A stretch of 64,000 nucleotides of DNA, taken from NCBI GenBank assembly GCA_964036195.1, contig OZ038460.1:5893504-5957503 (forward strand), read 5' to 3'. Every line of letters starts with the position of its first letter. Within the stretch, counting starts at the first letter, position 1. The notes under the pieces are model-generated. The model was not told the DNA's origin, ran no database searches, and saw only the letters and a list, made by a program, of their open reading frames with translations. A program made the position numbers and the translations under genes. Source of the stretch: Sphaerolaimus hirsutus (lineage: Eukaryota; Nematoda; Chromadorea; Monhysterida; Sphaerolaimidae). This document shows positions 1-10,088 of this stretch, one piece after another.

Positions 1-57
1 TTTTGAGGGGGGGTATTTCGAGGGGGGTATTTCGAGGAAATACGGTAGAAATTTTTG
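1..57. repeat. Right end of a CCGTATTTCCTCGAAATACCCC-type MITE
   Basis: The window opens inside an element ending in GGGGGTATTTCGAGGAAATACGGTA, the terminal inverted repeat of the most abundant short transposon family here. The left end lies outside the window. About 60-720 holds only scattered short open frames and nothing I can support as a gene. Confidence 0.6.
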
Positions 58-723
58 AATTTTCACTATCAAATGGCAGTGACTGTGGACGATGACTCTT
101 GGACACGATGAAGGTATTGATAAACATATTATCCATGAAAAATTGCAGACATGTATCATCATCCACTTTCATGTAATCAATTTTGCGATGGAATTTTATG
201 CTGGAATTTTACGTCCGAGCTGTAATCGCTCCATTAGGCATATTAGTGGCAGCCGTGCACACGTTTAGGCACGCCACTGCGAAAAAAAAAAATAAAAAAC
301 TGAAGAAAAAAGATCCAGGTCCCAACCCAATCCCGTTAAGTCGATTCCGTTTGAACCCTATCACGAGGTGATGCTTAAGTGACAACTACGGTTTGCATGA
401 ATAACTTGTGAACGAGTGGAGCTATCGCAGCCATATTTTGAGGGAACCTTTCCTACATAGTTCTAAATGTTCACCTAAATTTTGAATTTCATCCGACCAC
501 CCAGTGTCAAGTTATTCAAAATCTAATGTATTGGTCTAAATTGCCACACCCTGTACATTTGACTTTGATTCACGAAGGAAATGAAATGAATGAAAGACGA
601 GAAACACATGGTTTTATTGAATTTTATCACACACATTGTTTTTCAGGCATCAATTTTAAAACTTCGTTCCAAATATGTGCAAGCGCCAAATGCAGAAAAT
701 ATAGTTAAGAGAGTGCATTTGAC

Positions 724-1147
724 ATACCGTATTTCCTCGAAATACCCCCCCCCCTCGTTTGACCCCACCCTCTCGAGACCACTATGAAACAATCACCCCC
801 CCCCTCGAAATACCCCCCCCAGATTGAGTGTAAAGAGAACGTACATGACAAAACCTGCAGTTTGTGTTCTGCGTAGTGCAGAACACACGTTAAAACAATA
901 TCGTAATCACGTTAGAACAGTGTTCATACCATCTACGTACTAATATTAGTCTACAGGAGTCTTTACATGTCAGTTATTGATGCATTTTTCTACCCCAGCG
1001 CACATCACAAACAACGATTTTGTACTAGGATTTCAAAAAAAGTTCTTGTGAAACCCCCCCTCGAAATACCCCCCCCTCGTTTAACCCCCCTCTCGGGAGC
1101 ACTATGAAACAATCACCCCCCGGGGGGTATTTCGAGGAAATACGGTA
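724..1147. repeat. MITE with TACCGTATTTCC termini
   Basis: Starts with TACCGTATTTCCTCGAAATA and ends with the reverse complement near 1147. The interior has C-rich and G-rich runs and no credible coding. The same termini recur near 18.83-19.05, 24.57-24.89, 29.22-29.58, 30.44-30.72, 46.32-46.74, 47.87-48.41 and 62.52-63.39 kb. Confidence 0.7.
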
Positions 1148-1149
1148 TA

Positions 1150-1380
1150 CACTAGTGATGTAAAAGATACCGGGACATTTGGCACCGCACCGAACCGGCG
1201 CACCTCTGCCACTCCTTAGCAAGGCTCCTGGCACCTTGGGGCACTGGCAAAAAGTGCACCGCACCATTACACCGCAAAAAGTGCCCCGCACCGGTACCGA
1301 CGGGCAGCGGTACATTGCTGGTGCTAGCAGGGCACCGAAGGGCACCGCACCGGGTCCGGGTTGCAGGTTCCGAAGTACCT
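1150..1380. repeat. Degenerate GGCACCGCACC-rich repeat tract
   Basis: Irregular iterations of GGCACC, GCACCGCACC and similar words, open in several frames because of composition. It looks like simple-sequence or MITE interior, not a gene. About 1380-1740 shows nothing recognisable. Confidence 0.5.
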
Positions 1381-1749
1381 AATGATCGGGTAGATTTTCA
1401 GTGGCCGCACATTTGGAACCGCATATTTCCATGAATTCCTGACAGATTTTCATGATTGAGCACTTAAAATTATCACAATGTTGCTGCGATACCATTAAAT
1501 GAAGCAATTAGAATGATCACAAATGATAGCTGAACCATTTAATGTACTCCAATACACATTCACATACCAGATTTCTTCTATTAGAAGAGCATCATTCTGT
1601 TTTGTTCAACTTTTTTTCTCTATTTTTCTGCCTTTCATTTTTTCGCCAATGTTTTGCATATTTTTACTTCCAAGAAAGTTTTTTTAATGATGAATCCTGG
1701 ACAATATTTATTTGATGAGCAAATGACAATGACAATTTGATGACAATTT

Positions 1750-2101
1750 GACAAATTAGCATGCACAAAATTTTTGCGAGACGGCGACATGCGCTGATGC
1801 AAATTTTTTTTTGGCGGTGTATAGTTTTTTTTGATTTGTCTGAATTTTGGCATGTGTGTACTCCTTCGTTTACTGAGTACACACATGCCAAAATTCAGAC
1901 AAATCGAAAAAAACTATACACTGCCAAAAAAAAATTTGCATCAGCGCATGTCGCCGTCTCGCAAAAATTTTGTGCATGCTAATTTGGTGATAATTCACCT
2001 AATTAACATGCAAACAACCCATACACACCAATCATTCATTTTTGAAAAAAAAAAATTTTTTGCCGGGTCCCGGTCCCCGGCCGGGACCTGTGTAAATAGC
2101 C
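1750..2101. repeat. Foldback element fragment of the ACCGGT family
   Basis: A near-perfect palindrome (about 1757-1984, centre near 1871) is followed by GC-rich CCGGTCCCCGG sequence ending CCTGTGTAAATAGCC at 2101. That end is the terminus of the large foldback element at 48507-62065. The matching left terminus is absent, so this copy is truncated. Confidence 0.6.
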
Positions 2102-2269
2102 CAAAGGAAGGAACCATTTCATAATGTTAATAAGTGTGTGATGTGGTGCCATTGGAGACCCTTACAAAAAATACCAGTATTAATAAAACTTTGATATACA
2201 TGGGTTGCTTTGCTGATCATGCACACAATTAGGTATTTTTTGTCCGTGCTTTTAACCGGTTCAAGATTG

Positions 2270-2275
2270 TATAGG
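2270..2275. other. Left 6 bp target-site duplication TATAGG
   Basis: TATAGG directly precedes the AGTAGTATGACCC terminus and recurs exactly after the other terminus at 33289-33294. A 6 bp duplication is the known size for Polinton integration. Confidence 0.9.
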
Positions 2276-2341
2276 AGTAGTATGACCCTTCTTTTTGACT
2301 GCACTTTCACCTTGCTAACAAGTCCATTTTCGTACACTTAG
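2276..2341 (+). repeat. Left terminal inverted repeat
   Basis: Positions 2276-2324 are the exact reverse complement of 33240-33288. The next 17 bp match imperfectly, ending in the shared CACTTAG. Such termini serve as origin (protein-primed) and integrase recognition sites in related elements; that role is inferred here. Confidence 0.9.
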
Positions 2342-2400
2342 ATTATATGTTAGTTTTGTTAGTGTTTATACTCAATCAACAATGTATAGGTTTATATATT

Positions 2401-2650
2401 TATTGAAGTCCTTGTTTACAGATGAGACACATGTTACTATTTTGTAATCAATGTTTTTAACAATGCGAATATTAGGTATTGTATATCTTTCACAAATGAG
2501 TTGAGCTACTCTATAACCAGGTTTATTGAAGTCCTTGTTTACAGACAAGACGTTGTATACGTGTTACTATTTTGTAATCAATGTTTTCAACAATGCGAAT
2601 ATTAGGTATTGTATATCTTTCACAAATGAGTTGAGCTACTCTATCACCAG
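2401..2650. repeat. Tandem duplication of the dUTPase 3' end
   Basis: Positions 2401-2520 and 2524-2650 are two near-identical direct copies differing by a few substitutions and a short indel. The right copy is the coding 3' end of the dUTPase gene. The left copy is a decayed duplicate downstream of its stop codon. Confidence 0.85.
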
Positions 2651-2957
2651 AATATACATAATAATCTTTATCACTATGATTATACAACATCATACCTACG
2701 GCACCATCATAGTCTTTGTCGATTACACCCGCGCCTACTTCTATACCAAAACGTAGAGAAAGCCCACTTTTAGAAGCGATACGTCCGTAACAACCATGTG
2801 GAAGTTTTATTCTTAAATCTGTTGGAATCCATCGTCTATCTTTTGCTGGTATCACAAAATCACCTGAACTTTTAAGATCGATTCCTGCTGAATATTCTGA
2901 TTTTCTTTCTGGTTCATGTGCATCGGGTGTTATTTTTTGAACTAGTAGGTCAGTCAT
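2523..2957 (-). CDS. dUTPase, trimeric type, lacking motif 5
   Basis: 144 aa. The enzyme would hydrolyse dUTP to dUMP and pyrophosphate, limiting uracil in DNA and feeding dTMP synthesis. Motif 1 (AGIDL), motif 2 (ASKSGLS), motif 3 with the catalytic Asp and the Tyr (GVIDKDYDG) and motif 4 (GDRVAQLI) are all visible in order. The Gly-rich C-terminal motif 5 that normally closes over the nucleotide is absent: the protein ends shortly after motif 4 in a Lys/Gln-rich tail, next to a tandem duplication of its own 3' end. The ATG overlaps the stop of the upstream minus-strand gene (ATGA), suggesting co-expression. It may be partly active or rely on another C-terminus. Confidence 0.9.
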   Translation of the reverse strand: MTDLLVQKITPDAHEPERKSEYSAGIDLKSSGDFVIPAKDRRWIPTDLRIKLPHGCYGRIASKSGLSLRFGIEVGAGVIDKDYDGAVGMMLYNHSDKDYYVYSGDRVAQLICERYTIPNIRIVENIDYKIVTRIQRLVCKQGLQ

Positions 2958-3436
2958 TTTTGCTCTGTTGTATCTGTATGTAGTTCCTTTAATTTAGTGT
3001 TAATACTGTCTTGGAATTCTTCAATGTTTTCAATATCATAGATTTCGACTCTGTCTCTAACTGGTATTTTTATTGCAAATAGGTAATGGCTTTCATTTAT
3101 ATCTATTTTATTATGTGAAAATTGTTCAACATAAGTATTGATAGCTGATGTTTTATTTGGGAATATTTCCATAGATGATCTTTTAAATATGTTGTCGTAT
3201 GTTTCACGTTTTTCATCCTTTGATAAATTTGATTTGTAATCTTTTTTCCAATTGATTGTTAGGAAATAAAAAATATAATGTGGTTTTAATATTCCTTTTT
3301 TTAATTGTCTTAGGTAATTTTTGAAACCTCTTTCGAATTGTTTTTTTCGATGTGTCCAATTCTGATTTTCCATTGGGGTTCTTTCACGTTTCTTTATAAT
3401 TTTGCCTTTCTTTTTTGGAACAATTTCATTAGCCAT
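2954..3436 (-). CDS. Uncharacterised basic protein (160 aa)
   Basis: I start it at the ATG at 3436 (MANEIV), because the frame further upstream opens only with GTG. The N-terminal 60 residues are strongly basic (KKKGKIIKKRER and more Lys/Arg), followed by aromatic-rich YIFYFLTINW, then a mixed charged C-terminus. No motif I recognise. It lies third in a tight minus-strand cluster of four genes and its stop overlaps the dUTPase start. A nucleic-acid-binding role would fit the basic N-terminus but is only a guess. Confidence 0.65.
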   Translation of the reverse strand: MANEIVPKKKGKIIKKRERTPMENQNWTHRKKQFERGFKNYLRQLKKGILKPHYIFYFLTINWKKDYKSNLSKDEKRETYDNIFKRSSMEIFPNKTSAINTYVEQFSHNKIDINESHYLFAIKIPVRDRVEIYDIENIEEFQDSINTKLKELHTDTTEQK

Positions 3437-3446
3437 ATTGAGTAAT

Positions 3447-3785
3447 CTAAAAATGTGCACACAAATCTATGGAACTTATTTTTAGTTTATATATCACAAA
3501 ATAGTTTATCATGCTATCAGATGTATCAGGATATTTCCAATGTGCCCAGTTGAGTGCATCATCTTTATTTTTGAAACATTTTTCATGAATAGGTAAACAA
3601 CGTGTTTCATCTCTAGTCCAATATTCAATATGTTTTTTGTAATTATTCATTGTTTTTGTTTTCTCTATACTTCTTGGCATCCAAAAGTATTTTACAACAT
3701 AAACGTGTTCTTTAGTTTTGATACTCTCTAATAATCTTTTTTTTAGTTCTATTTCAATGTTTTCTTTTATGTTCATATTTCCCAT
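3447..3785 (-). CDS. Uncharacterised protein (112 aa)
   Basis: Begins MGNMNIKENIEIEL at a real ATG. It is charged and Trp/Tyr-rich in the middle (YFWMPRS, EYWTRDE, NWAHWKYP). I recognise no family. It sits 11 bp after the preceding gene and 10 bp before the next start, so it probably shares one transcript from the divergent promoter region at 4.3-4.8 kb. Confidence 0.6.
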   Translation of the reverse strand: MGNMNIKENIEIELKKRLLESIKTKEHVYVVKYFWMPRSIEKTKTMNNYKKHIEYWTRDETRCLPIHEKCFKNKDDALNWAHWKYPDTSDSMINYFVIYKLKISSIDLCAHF

Positions 3786-3796
3786 CTGCGTGGAAC

Positions 3797-4291
3797 TTAG
3801 CTTGAATCCATTGAATCGTTACTACTTGTATCAGTGTTATCTTGTAAGAAAATGTAAATAGGATCCTTTCTATTTAGACAAATTTTCAAGTTGTCGAGTG
3901 TCATGGATAGAAATGCAATTTGTTGATTTGATGTACTGTTTTTTTCTTCACAGTGATAATATACAGTTATGTGAATTTTATTTTCTTTAAATTGACAACC
4001 AAATTTTTTGAATATTTTTTTCAATGGATGTTTCATGAAATGTGTTCTCAATAATAGGTCTAGTTTTATTGATTTGTTTAAAATATCACACCGTTCTCTA
4101 ATTATTGATGCTAATCTACATATTGGTATGTTTTTTGCAACAAAATTGATGAATATTGTTTTTCTCTGAAGTTTTTCATTGTGCAACACAAATAGGTTGT
4201 AAAATGCTTTACTTTTGATGTGTGAGTGTACATAAATATCACTAGGTAAAGTTAAGAATTCCACTTCAACATCAACTGTTGTGTATCCCAT
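3797..4291 (-). CDS. Uncharacterised protein (164 aa), first gene of the minus-strand cluster
   Basis: ATG at 4291. Alternating hydrophobic pattern at the N-terminus, a basic centre, and a Ser/Asp-rich tail (DTSSNDSMDSS). No known domain is visible. As the promoter-proximal gene of the leftward cluster it would be transcribed divergently from the polymerase gene. No signal peptide or membrane segment is evident. Confidence 0.65.
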   Translation of the reverse strand: MGYTTVDVEVEFLTLPSDIYVHSHIKSKAFYNLFVLHNEKLQRKTIFINFVAKNIPICRLASIIRERCDILNKSIKLDLLLRTHFMKHPLKKIFKKFGCQFKENKIHITVYYHCEEKNSTSNQQIAFLSMTLDNLKICLNRKDPIYIFLQDNTDTSSNDSMDSS

Positions 4292-4495
4292 TTTAACTGT
4301 AATGTGGATACATTATTATCAGTTGTTTTGTGTTGATCAAAAATGTTCATTTACCTTGTATCGGAGTTTTGCGTCGGTCAAAGTCCTTTGTGAGGATTTT
4401 TACGTCGAAGTCTTTTGCGAGGAGTTTTCCGTTGAAGTCCTTTGTAGTAGGAGGTTTTCAAATTTTTGAATGTGTGGAATGGTGAGATTTGACGT

Positions 4496-4503
4496 CTTTT
4501 ATA
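4496..4503 (-). promoter_or_regulatory. TATA box for the leftward gene cluster
   Basis: Reads TATAAAAG on the minus strand, with initiator-like TCACCATT about 22 bp downstream. It would give a leader of roughly 180 nt before the ATG at 4291. The rest of 4292-4760 is AT-rich with degenerate GAAGTCCTTTG iterations (about 4375-4450). Confidence 0.5.
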
Positions 4504-4761
4504 CATTCACATATGTTTTTTTTGCTTTACAAAAAAAAAATTTTTTTCATATGTTATTATTTTTTATTGACTAAAATGTATTTTTAGGTATCTATTTTCA
4601 ACCTGTTTATGTGTACTTTGGTTCACTAAAAAGGTTTTTTCATTCTTTGGTGTGTTTTGTTTGTGAACAAATTTTTTTGTTGTATCTAGTTTTTTACATC
4701 CTAAATTTTTGTGACTCAAAATCATTTTTTTGTAAAGCAAATTCGTCACCTGAATGCTGAA

Positions 4762-4796
4762 TATAAGGGCTGACTTGACGTGTGGTTTACTCACTT
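4762..4796 (+). promoter_or_regulatory. TATA box and initiator of the polymerase gene
   Basis: TATAAGG at 4762-4768 followed 29 bp later by TCACTTC at 4791. This predicts transcription start near 4792, which puts the upstream GTG outside the transcript and supports the ATG at 4813 with a leader of about 20 nt. Confidence 0.6.
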
Positions 4797-4812
4797 CGAA
4801 AAAATCAAGAAA

Positions 4813-7800
4813 ATGTCTGAGCGAGAAAATGCTGCGTCTTCTGAGGAATCCATTGAATATGAATTGGTGGATTCTGAACTTGACGAAAATAGCCAAAATG
4901 AGTATGATGCTATGGAACCATTTCATCCTGAGGAGGATGGAATTGATGATGAACAGAATTACGATGATTATAATAGTGAAAGTATTGATGCTGCTGCTGA
5001 ATTAACTATTGAGGATCAATATAAATATTTTAAAAACAATATTGTAGAATTTGAAGAAAAGTTTCCAGAGTGGGAAAATTTTTTTCAAATATCGCAACCA
5101 TATCAAGAAGAAAATGGCAAATTTTTGGTAAAATATTTTGTTTATGATGTCCAGTTTACGACAGATTTGGGTGATAAAGTGTCTGAACCTATATTGTTCT
5201 TAGAATATGTTCTTACAAAGGTTATGTCAATTGTTTTTGAAGATTGTTTATCGGAAAAAGATAAATCTAAATGTCGAATGTTTGCTGGAGTGAAGGTTAT
5301 GAGTAATGCATTTGATAAAGGTTATATTTTGACAAAAATTTCTGATATTAGAAATTTATCAATTTCATCGATACTGAATAGAGTAGAGTTAATTTTTCAG
5401 TCTGAAGCTTTGGATGAACATTCTTTACTCAATGGGTTCTTTGTACATGTTACGACTGTGGAAAGAGACGCACATGTAGCGCATGGGTTTAAGTCAAATT
5501 TTAAATCGTTAGCGAGTACTGATCAAAGGATAAAATTTTTTAAAAATGCAATATTAAATCCACCTGAATTAGAAGAGTTGAAGGATAAATGTTTACCAAT
5601 ATGTTTATATATTGGGCGTTATTTGTTGATATCCAAAATTACTAAACAACACAAATATATGAGACGCATACTGCGTAAATCCAGGAAGGGTAAGTACAAT
5701 AATTTAATTCGTGAAATGAAAGGTTATTTACAATTAGCTAAATCGTATGGATATGGAAATGGAGGTGATATAATAAAAGAAACTAAATTTTTGATTCACA
5801 CAATAAATAGTTTGGAACCAAAAATGAAGCGTGTTTTGTTTGGTGTTAGAATTTGGAGATATGAAGATGGTGGACTGTGCGTTTTTTTCAAATTTCCAGA
5901 AAATGGTGGACAAAATATTATTTGGATAGATCTGTTATACTATGGTGCAAGTCACGTTGCTTTAATTAAGTCCATTACAGCGGTGTCAAATTCGTATACT
6001 GTTACCGATTGTTGCTCAATTATGTTGTATGATAGAAATCAATCTTGTTGGTGTGGTAAAGGTATATGCCCCATGTGTTATTCTCAGGTTTTATGCAAAA
6101 TGAAAAATAATCAATCTATTCACTGTGACGATTGCAACAGAACTTTTTTTAATAAGTTTTGTTATGAACAACATTTAGTGAATATTTTTCCACGTAGAAA
6201 ACCTTCGACAATTCAACAAGTAGAAATAGATGAGGAATTTGTGGATGATGAATTGGAAAATATTTCTGTGGATTCAGATAATCTGGAAAAGTTAAAGGAT
6301 GATTTAACTGTGTGTCAAGCTGTGCAAATTTGTTCAACATGTAAGAAAAAAATTGTTCTAGGTAGGAAACATAAATTTTGCGGGTTTACAAAGTGTTATT
6401 ACTGCGGAAAATTTGTATCTATTGAAAATTCATTTAGAGATCATCAATATGAATGTTTTTTTCAAAAACCCGTACCTTATGAAAAAAAATATCCTGAAAA
6501 AAAATTTCAATTGATTTTTTATGATACCGAAACTTTTATGCAAACTAGTGAAGAAATAGGACCAATTATTAATGAAGTCAATTTTGAGAAAAAGCGTGAA
6601 AATTTGGCGAAAAGGAAGCTACATAAAACATATGCCGTGTATACTACTAAGAGATGTAATGAATGTTTTTTTGTCGAATCACCTTGTTTTGAATGCAAAA
6701 ATTCTGTTAGATTTTTTTATGGGTTACAAGCTATCGAGGAGTTTTATTTTTATGTTATGGATGACAAATTGAATAGTAATGCCACGGTAATAGCACACAA
6801 CTTGAGTTTTGATTTGTGTGAAATATTGGATTTATTAATTAAGAATGGTTTGATGCCAAAATTGTGTATAAGTAATGGAAAACGAATTTTTTATATGCGT
6901 ATAAATAAATGTTTAAGTTTTTTATGCAGTCTCAAATTTTTTCCCATGTCTTTGTCAGATTTAGGTAAGGCATTTAAGTGCAAAACTTTGAAAGGTTACA
7001 ACCCACATCTTTTTATCACGAAAAGTAATTTATTTACCAAGTATGATAATTTACCAGAATCTCATTTTTATGATGTCAATAATATGAAGAAGTTTGATAA
7101 GGATGTGTTTTTACAATGGTATAATGAACATAAATGTGAACCATTTGATGTTAAGGAACATTGTCATGCGTATATTCAAAATGATGTGAACATTTTAGAA
7201 GAAGCATTTATGAAGTTTTCACAGGAAATTTATTCCATGTTTCAAATTATACCACATTTGAATGCTAAATCTATTAGTTCTCTTGCAAATTTCATTTGGA
7301 AATACAAATTTGTTGATTGTGATATGATTTTACATACACCTATCAATAATTCGTTTAATTTTAACGATAGACAAAGTCGTTCAGCACTGAAATCTATTTT
7401 GGCACTGTCTGAATATTTTGATAATAAATATATCAGATATTCCCGATCAGATGGAGGAGAATATGTAGTAAAGTGTATAGATCCGACTACTGGGGAAATG
7501 AAACAATTTAAGATAGATTGTGTTGTTTTTACGGACCAGACTCGTACAAAAATTGATTTTTTCCGCGAGTACAATGGTTGTGTTTTTCATGGATGTCCGA
7601 CCTGCATGCCAAATAGGAATGATGTTGCACCACAAATGCATTTTTCACATCAACATAATTACGCTATGACTATGAAACGTAAATGGCTTATCGAAAAATC
7701 AACAGGAATTAGAGTAGAATCGTGGTTTGGGTGTGATATTCAAAGGTTTAGAGACACTTGCATTGAATTTGCTCAAATATATAATCGCAGTAAGGTACGC

Positions 7801-9330
7801 GATCCGCTGGACATTCGGAAATCATATTTCGGTGGACAAACTAATTGTTTTCGGGCGTTTTGTAGTACAAATATAGATGGAACGTTATTTAAAGAAAATG
7901 TGGTTGAAAAATACAACGAAGGTCTAGTAATAGGGTATGTTGACATTACATCAATGTATCCATTTGTTATGAAGTACTGTGCTTTTCCAGTTGGTGTTCC
8001 ATATATTTTGTGTAGGGAATCGTTACGAGATTTGGATTATTTTCAAGGTCAGAAATTACCATATACTGCTGGAGTATTTCAAGTTGACATTTTGGCACCA
8101 AAAGATATTTTTTTGCCATGTTTACCAGTGAAAGTTGGTGATTTTTCAATATTTACTCTGTGTTTTAATTGCGCTTTGATGTATGCATCAGGGAAAAAAG
8201 AATTACCGAAACCGGATGGGTCGTATCGTTGTACATGCACTGATAATCAGAGGTGTATTTACGGTACTTATTCTGTGAATTGTTTGAATTTGGCACTGCA
8301 GAGAGGTTACAGAATTTTACGTTTTTACGAAGGACTCGTTTATGATAATGTGTGTCAGTGGACTCCAGAGAACCCAAAAACTAACTTATTCAGTGAATTT
8401 ATAGATGTATTGTATGCTAAGAAATTAGCAGCATCGAAACGATTCGATAGTGAACAAGATAAGAATAAGTTTTGTCAAGAATTTATAGAAAAGGAAAAAT
8501 ATGATATAACTTCTGAAAAGTTCGAAATAAACCCAACGAAAGCCAAAATATGTAAACTTTTAATGAATTCGTCTTATGGACAGTTAGGTTTGAATGCTAA
8601 TAAATCTAAATTTCTTTTTGTCAAAGATCAGAGGCAATTTTTTAATACTGTTTTTAATAGCGAAAATGAAATATTGGAATTGTTTTCCATGTCGTCCAAA
8701 GTGATGAGAATAAAGTTGCAAAAAGTTGGAGATTTTGCACACAATTCTAAAAATAGTTGTTTAATTTTAGCTCTTTATGTAACAAGTCACGCTAGAGCTA
8801 TTTTACAAAATTTATTGGAACAATTTGAATATAATAGATTATTATACTGTGATACAGATAGTGCTATATTTTGTACTCAAAAAGATCAAAAGGTTCCAAA
8901 ATTTACACCTAGTGATTTAGGTGGATTGAAGGATGAAATCCCGACAGATTTGTTTATTAGTGAATTCTGTTGTATTGCACCAAAAATGTATATAAATATA
9001 TTTAGAAAAAAGGATGAACCAAGTAACGGTTTTGCAGATGTCAAAGCTAAAGGTATACGATTGACTAGTGAAAATGTTTTAAATTTACAGGCTAATGCAT
9101 TCAAAAGACAATTAATTTCATTTTTTTACGAGAAAAATCGTACAGAACCTATAAATACTTCTAATTTACAGTTCAGAAACACAGAATCACTAACAGGCGT
9201 AGCTACTGGAGTAGTACATAAGAGAGTAACTCATCACTTAACAAAACGTTATCATTACGTGTATAATCACAAAACTTATTCGATACCTTGGGGATATTCT
9301 GCGAACTTATTACCACACGAGTTGATTTAA
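4813..9330 (+). CDS. Protein-primed family B DNA polymerase (pPolB)
   Basis: 1505 aa. It would replicate the linear element from its termini using a protein primer. Exonuclease: YDTETF (residue about 571), AHNLSFD (about 661-667), YIQND (about 787). Polymerase: YVDITSMYP (about 1042), NSSYG (about 1252), YCDTDS (about 1345); all catalytic acidic residues are present. Two Cys-rich clusters precede the exonuclease (about 412-460 and 507-550) and look like zinc-binding modules. The first 70 residues are acidic. The start is the first ATG after the predicted cap site. It is followed after 9 bp by the ATPase gene. Among recognised families only Polintons and related viruses fit this size and layout. 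Confidence 0.95.
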   Translation: MSERENAASSEESIEYELVDSELDENSQNEYDAMEPFHPEEDGIDDEQNYDDYNSESIDAAAELTIEDQYKYFKNNIVEFEEKFPEWENFFQISQPYQEENGKFLVKYFVYDVQFTTDLGDKVSEPILFLEYVLTKVMSIVFEDCLSEKDKSKCRMFAGVKVMSNAFDKGYILTKISDIRNLSISSILNRVELIFQSEALDEHSLLNGFFVHVTTVERDAHVAHGFKSNFKSLASTDQRIKFFKNAILNPPELEELKDKCLPICLYIGRYLLISKITKQHKYMRRILRKSRKGKYNNLIREMKGYLQLAKSYGYGNGGDIIKETKFLIHTINSLEPKMKRVLFGVRIWRYEDGGLCVFFKFPENGGQNIIWIDLLYYGASHVALIKSITAVSNSYTVTDCCSIMLYDRNQSCWCGKGICPMCYSQVLCKMKNNQSIHCDDCNRTFFNKFCYEQHLVNIFPRRKPSTIQQVEIDEEFVDDELENISVDSDNLEKLKDDLTVCQAVQICSTCKKKIVLGRKHKFCGFTKCYYCGKFVSIENSFRDHQYECFFQKPVPYEKKYPEKKFQLIFYDTETFMQTSEEIGPIINEVNFEKKRENLAKRKLHKTYAVYTTKRCNECFFVESPCFECKNSVRFFYGLQAIEEFYFYVMDDKLNSNATVIAHNLSFDLCEILDLLIKNGLMPKLCISNGKRIFYMRINKCLSFLCSLKFFPMSLSDLGKAFKCKTLKGYNPHLFITKSNLFTKYDNLPESHFYDVNNMKKFDKDVFLQWYNEHKCEPFDVKEHCHAYIQNDVNILEEAFMKFSQEIYSMFQIIPHLNAKSISSLANFIWKYKFVDCDMILHTPINNSFNFNDRQSRSALKSILALSEYFDNKYIRYSRSDGGEYVVKCIDPTTGEMKQFKIDCVVFTDQTRTKIDFFREYNGCVFHGCPTCMPNRNDVAPQMHFSHQHNYAMTMKRKWLIEKSTGIRVESWFGCDIQRFRDTCIEFAQIYNRSKVRDPLDIRKSYFGGQTNCFRAFCSTNIDGTLFKENVVEKYNEGLVIGYVDITSMYPFVMKYCAFPVGVPYILCRESLRDLDYFQGQKLPYTAGVFQVDILAPKDIFLPCLPVKVGDFSIFTLCFNCALMYASGKKELPKPDGSYRCTCTDNQRCIYGTYSVNCLNLALQRGYRILRFYEGLVYDNVCQWTPENPKTNLFSEFIDVLYAKKLAASKRFDSEQDKNKFCQEFIEKEKYDITSEKFEINPTKAKICKLLMNSSYGQLGLNANKSKFLFVKDQRQFFNTVFNSENEILELFSMSSKVMRIKLQKVGDFAHNSKNSCLILALYVTSHARAILQNLLEQFEYNRLLYCDTDSAIFCTQKDQKVPKFTPSDLGGLKDEIPTDLFISEFCCIAPKMYINIFRKKDEPSNGFADVKAKGIRLTSENVLNLQANAFKRQLISFFYEKNRTEPINTSNLQFRNTESLTGVATGVVHKRVTHHLTKRYHYVYNHKTYSIPWGYSANLLPHELI

Positions 9331-9339
9331 TTACTTGTT

Positions 9340-10086
9340 ATGGATATGGATGCGAGAATTTTTTCACATAATGATGTTAAATTTGTAGATTGGAGGCAAT
9401 CTTATTTGATTGTAGGTCCTAGTCAAGCTGGTAAAACACATTTTTGCGTGAATTTTTTACGTGCAGCTTTGGATGGTAGTTTCGCTTTGGAACCACCAGT
9501 TGAAAAAGTTATTATTTGTTCGGGATCGAATCAGAGAAATCAAGAATCAATGTACCCAACACTTGTGGAACAATTTGGAGCAGAGAAAGTGAATATATTG
9601 GGACGCAATCAAGTCGTTAACTTGGACCAGTTGGAGGACGACTCAACACCAACTATTATAGTTTACGATGATTTACAATTGAATATGCCTATGTTATATA
9701 CTAGTAGATTGTTTTCCAATGTAGTAAGTCACGCTAAACATTTGATTGTTCTTTTCATGTCTCAAGATCCGTATTACGCAGCTCAAATGCGAACAATACG
9801 TCGTAATTGTTCATATTTAGTACTTTTCCGTTATCCCATGTCTATGGTTGTAAATAATTTGGCAACTTCGTGGTTTGGTCGTAGTACTCAGAGACACAAA
9901 TTTTTACAAGCTTATAATGATGCCGTAATGCAAAAAAAATATGGGTATTTAATAGTGAGTTTTCTAGCCAATACTAATCCTATGTTTCAAGTACGCTCAC
10001 ATGTATTTAATGAAGACGATTCTGATGATATTATCATTTACGATTTATCTAACGCTATTGAAGGAAGTAATTTTTATACGTTGTGA
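9340..10086 (+). CDS. Genome packaging ATPase (FtsK-HerA/A32 type)
   Basis: 248 aa. It would power DNA translocation into capsids. Walker A GPSQAGKT at residues 26-33 and Walker B TIIVYDD at about 105-111 are intact. Length and motif spacing match Polinton ATP proteins. Only 9 bp separate it from the polymerase stop, and its own stop overlaps the region just before the next ATG, so the genes may lie on one polycistronic transcript. Confidence 0.92.
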   Translation: MDMDARIFSHNDVKFVDWRQSYLIVGPSQAGKTHFCVNFLRAALDGSFALEPPVEKVIICSGSNQRNQESMYPTLVEQFGAEKVNILGRNQVVNLDQLEDDSTPTIIVYDDLQLNMPMLYTSRLFSNVVSHAKHLIVLFMSQDPYYAAQMRTIRRNCSYLVLFRYPMSMVVNNLATSWFGRSTQRHKFLQAYNDAVMQKKYGYLIVSFLANTNPMFQVRSHVFNEDDSDDIIIYDLSNAIEGSNFYTL

Positions 10087-10088
10087 AT

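Noticed and set aside
7242..7574. Minus-strand frames inside the polymerase gene
   Set aside because: Antisense shadows of the intact polymerase reading frame with its motifs on the plus strand.
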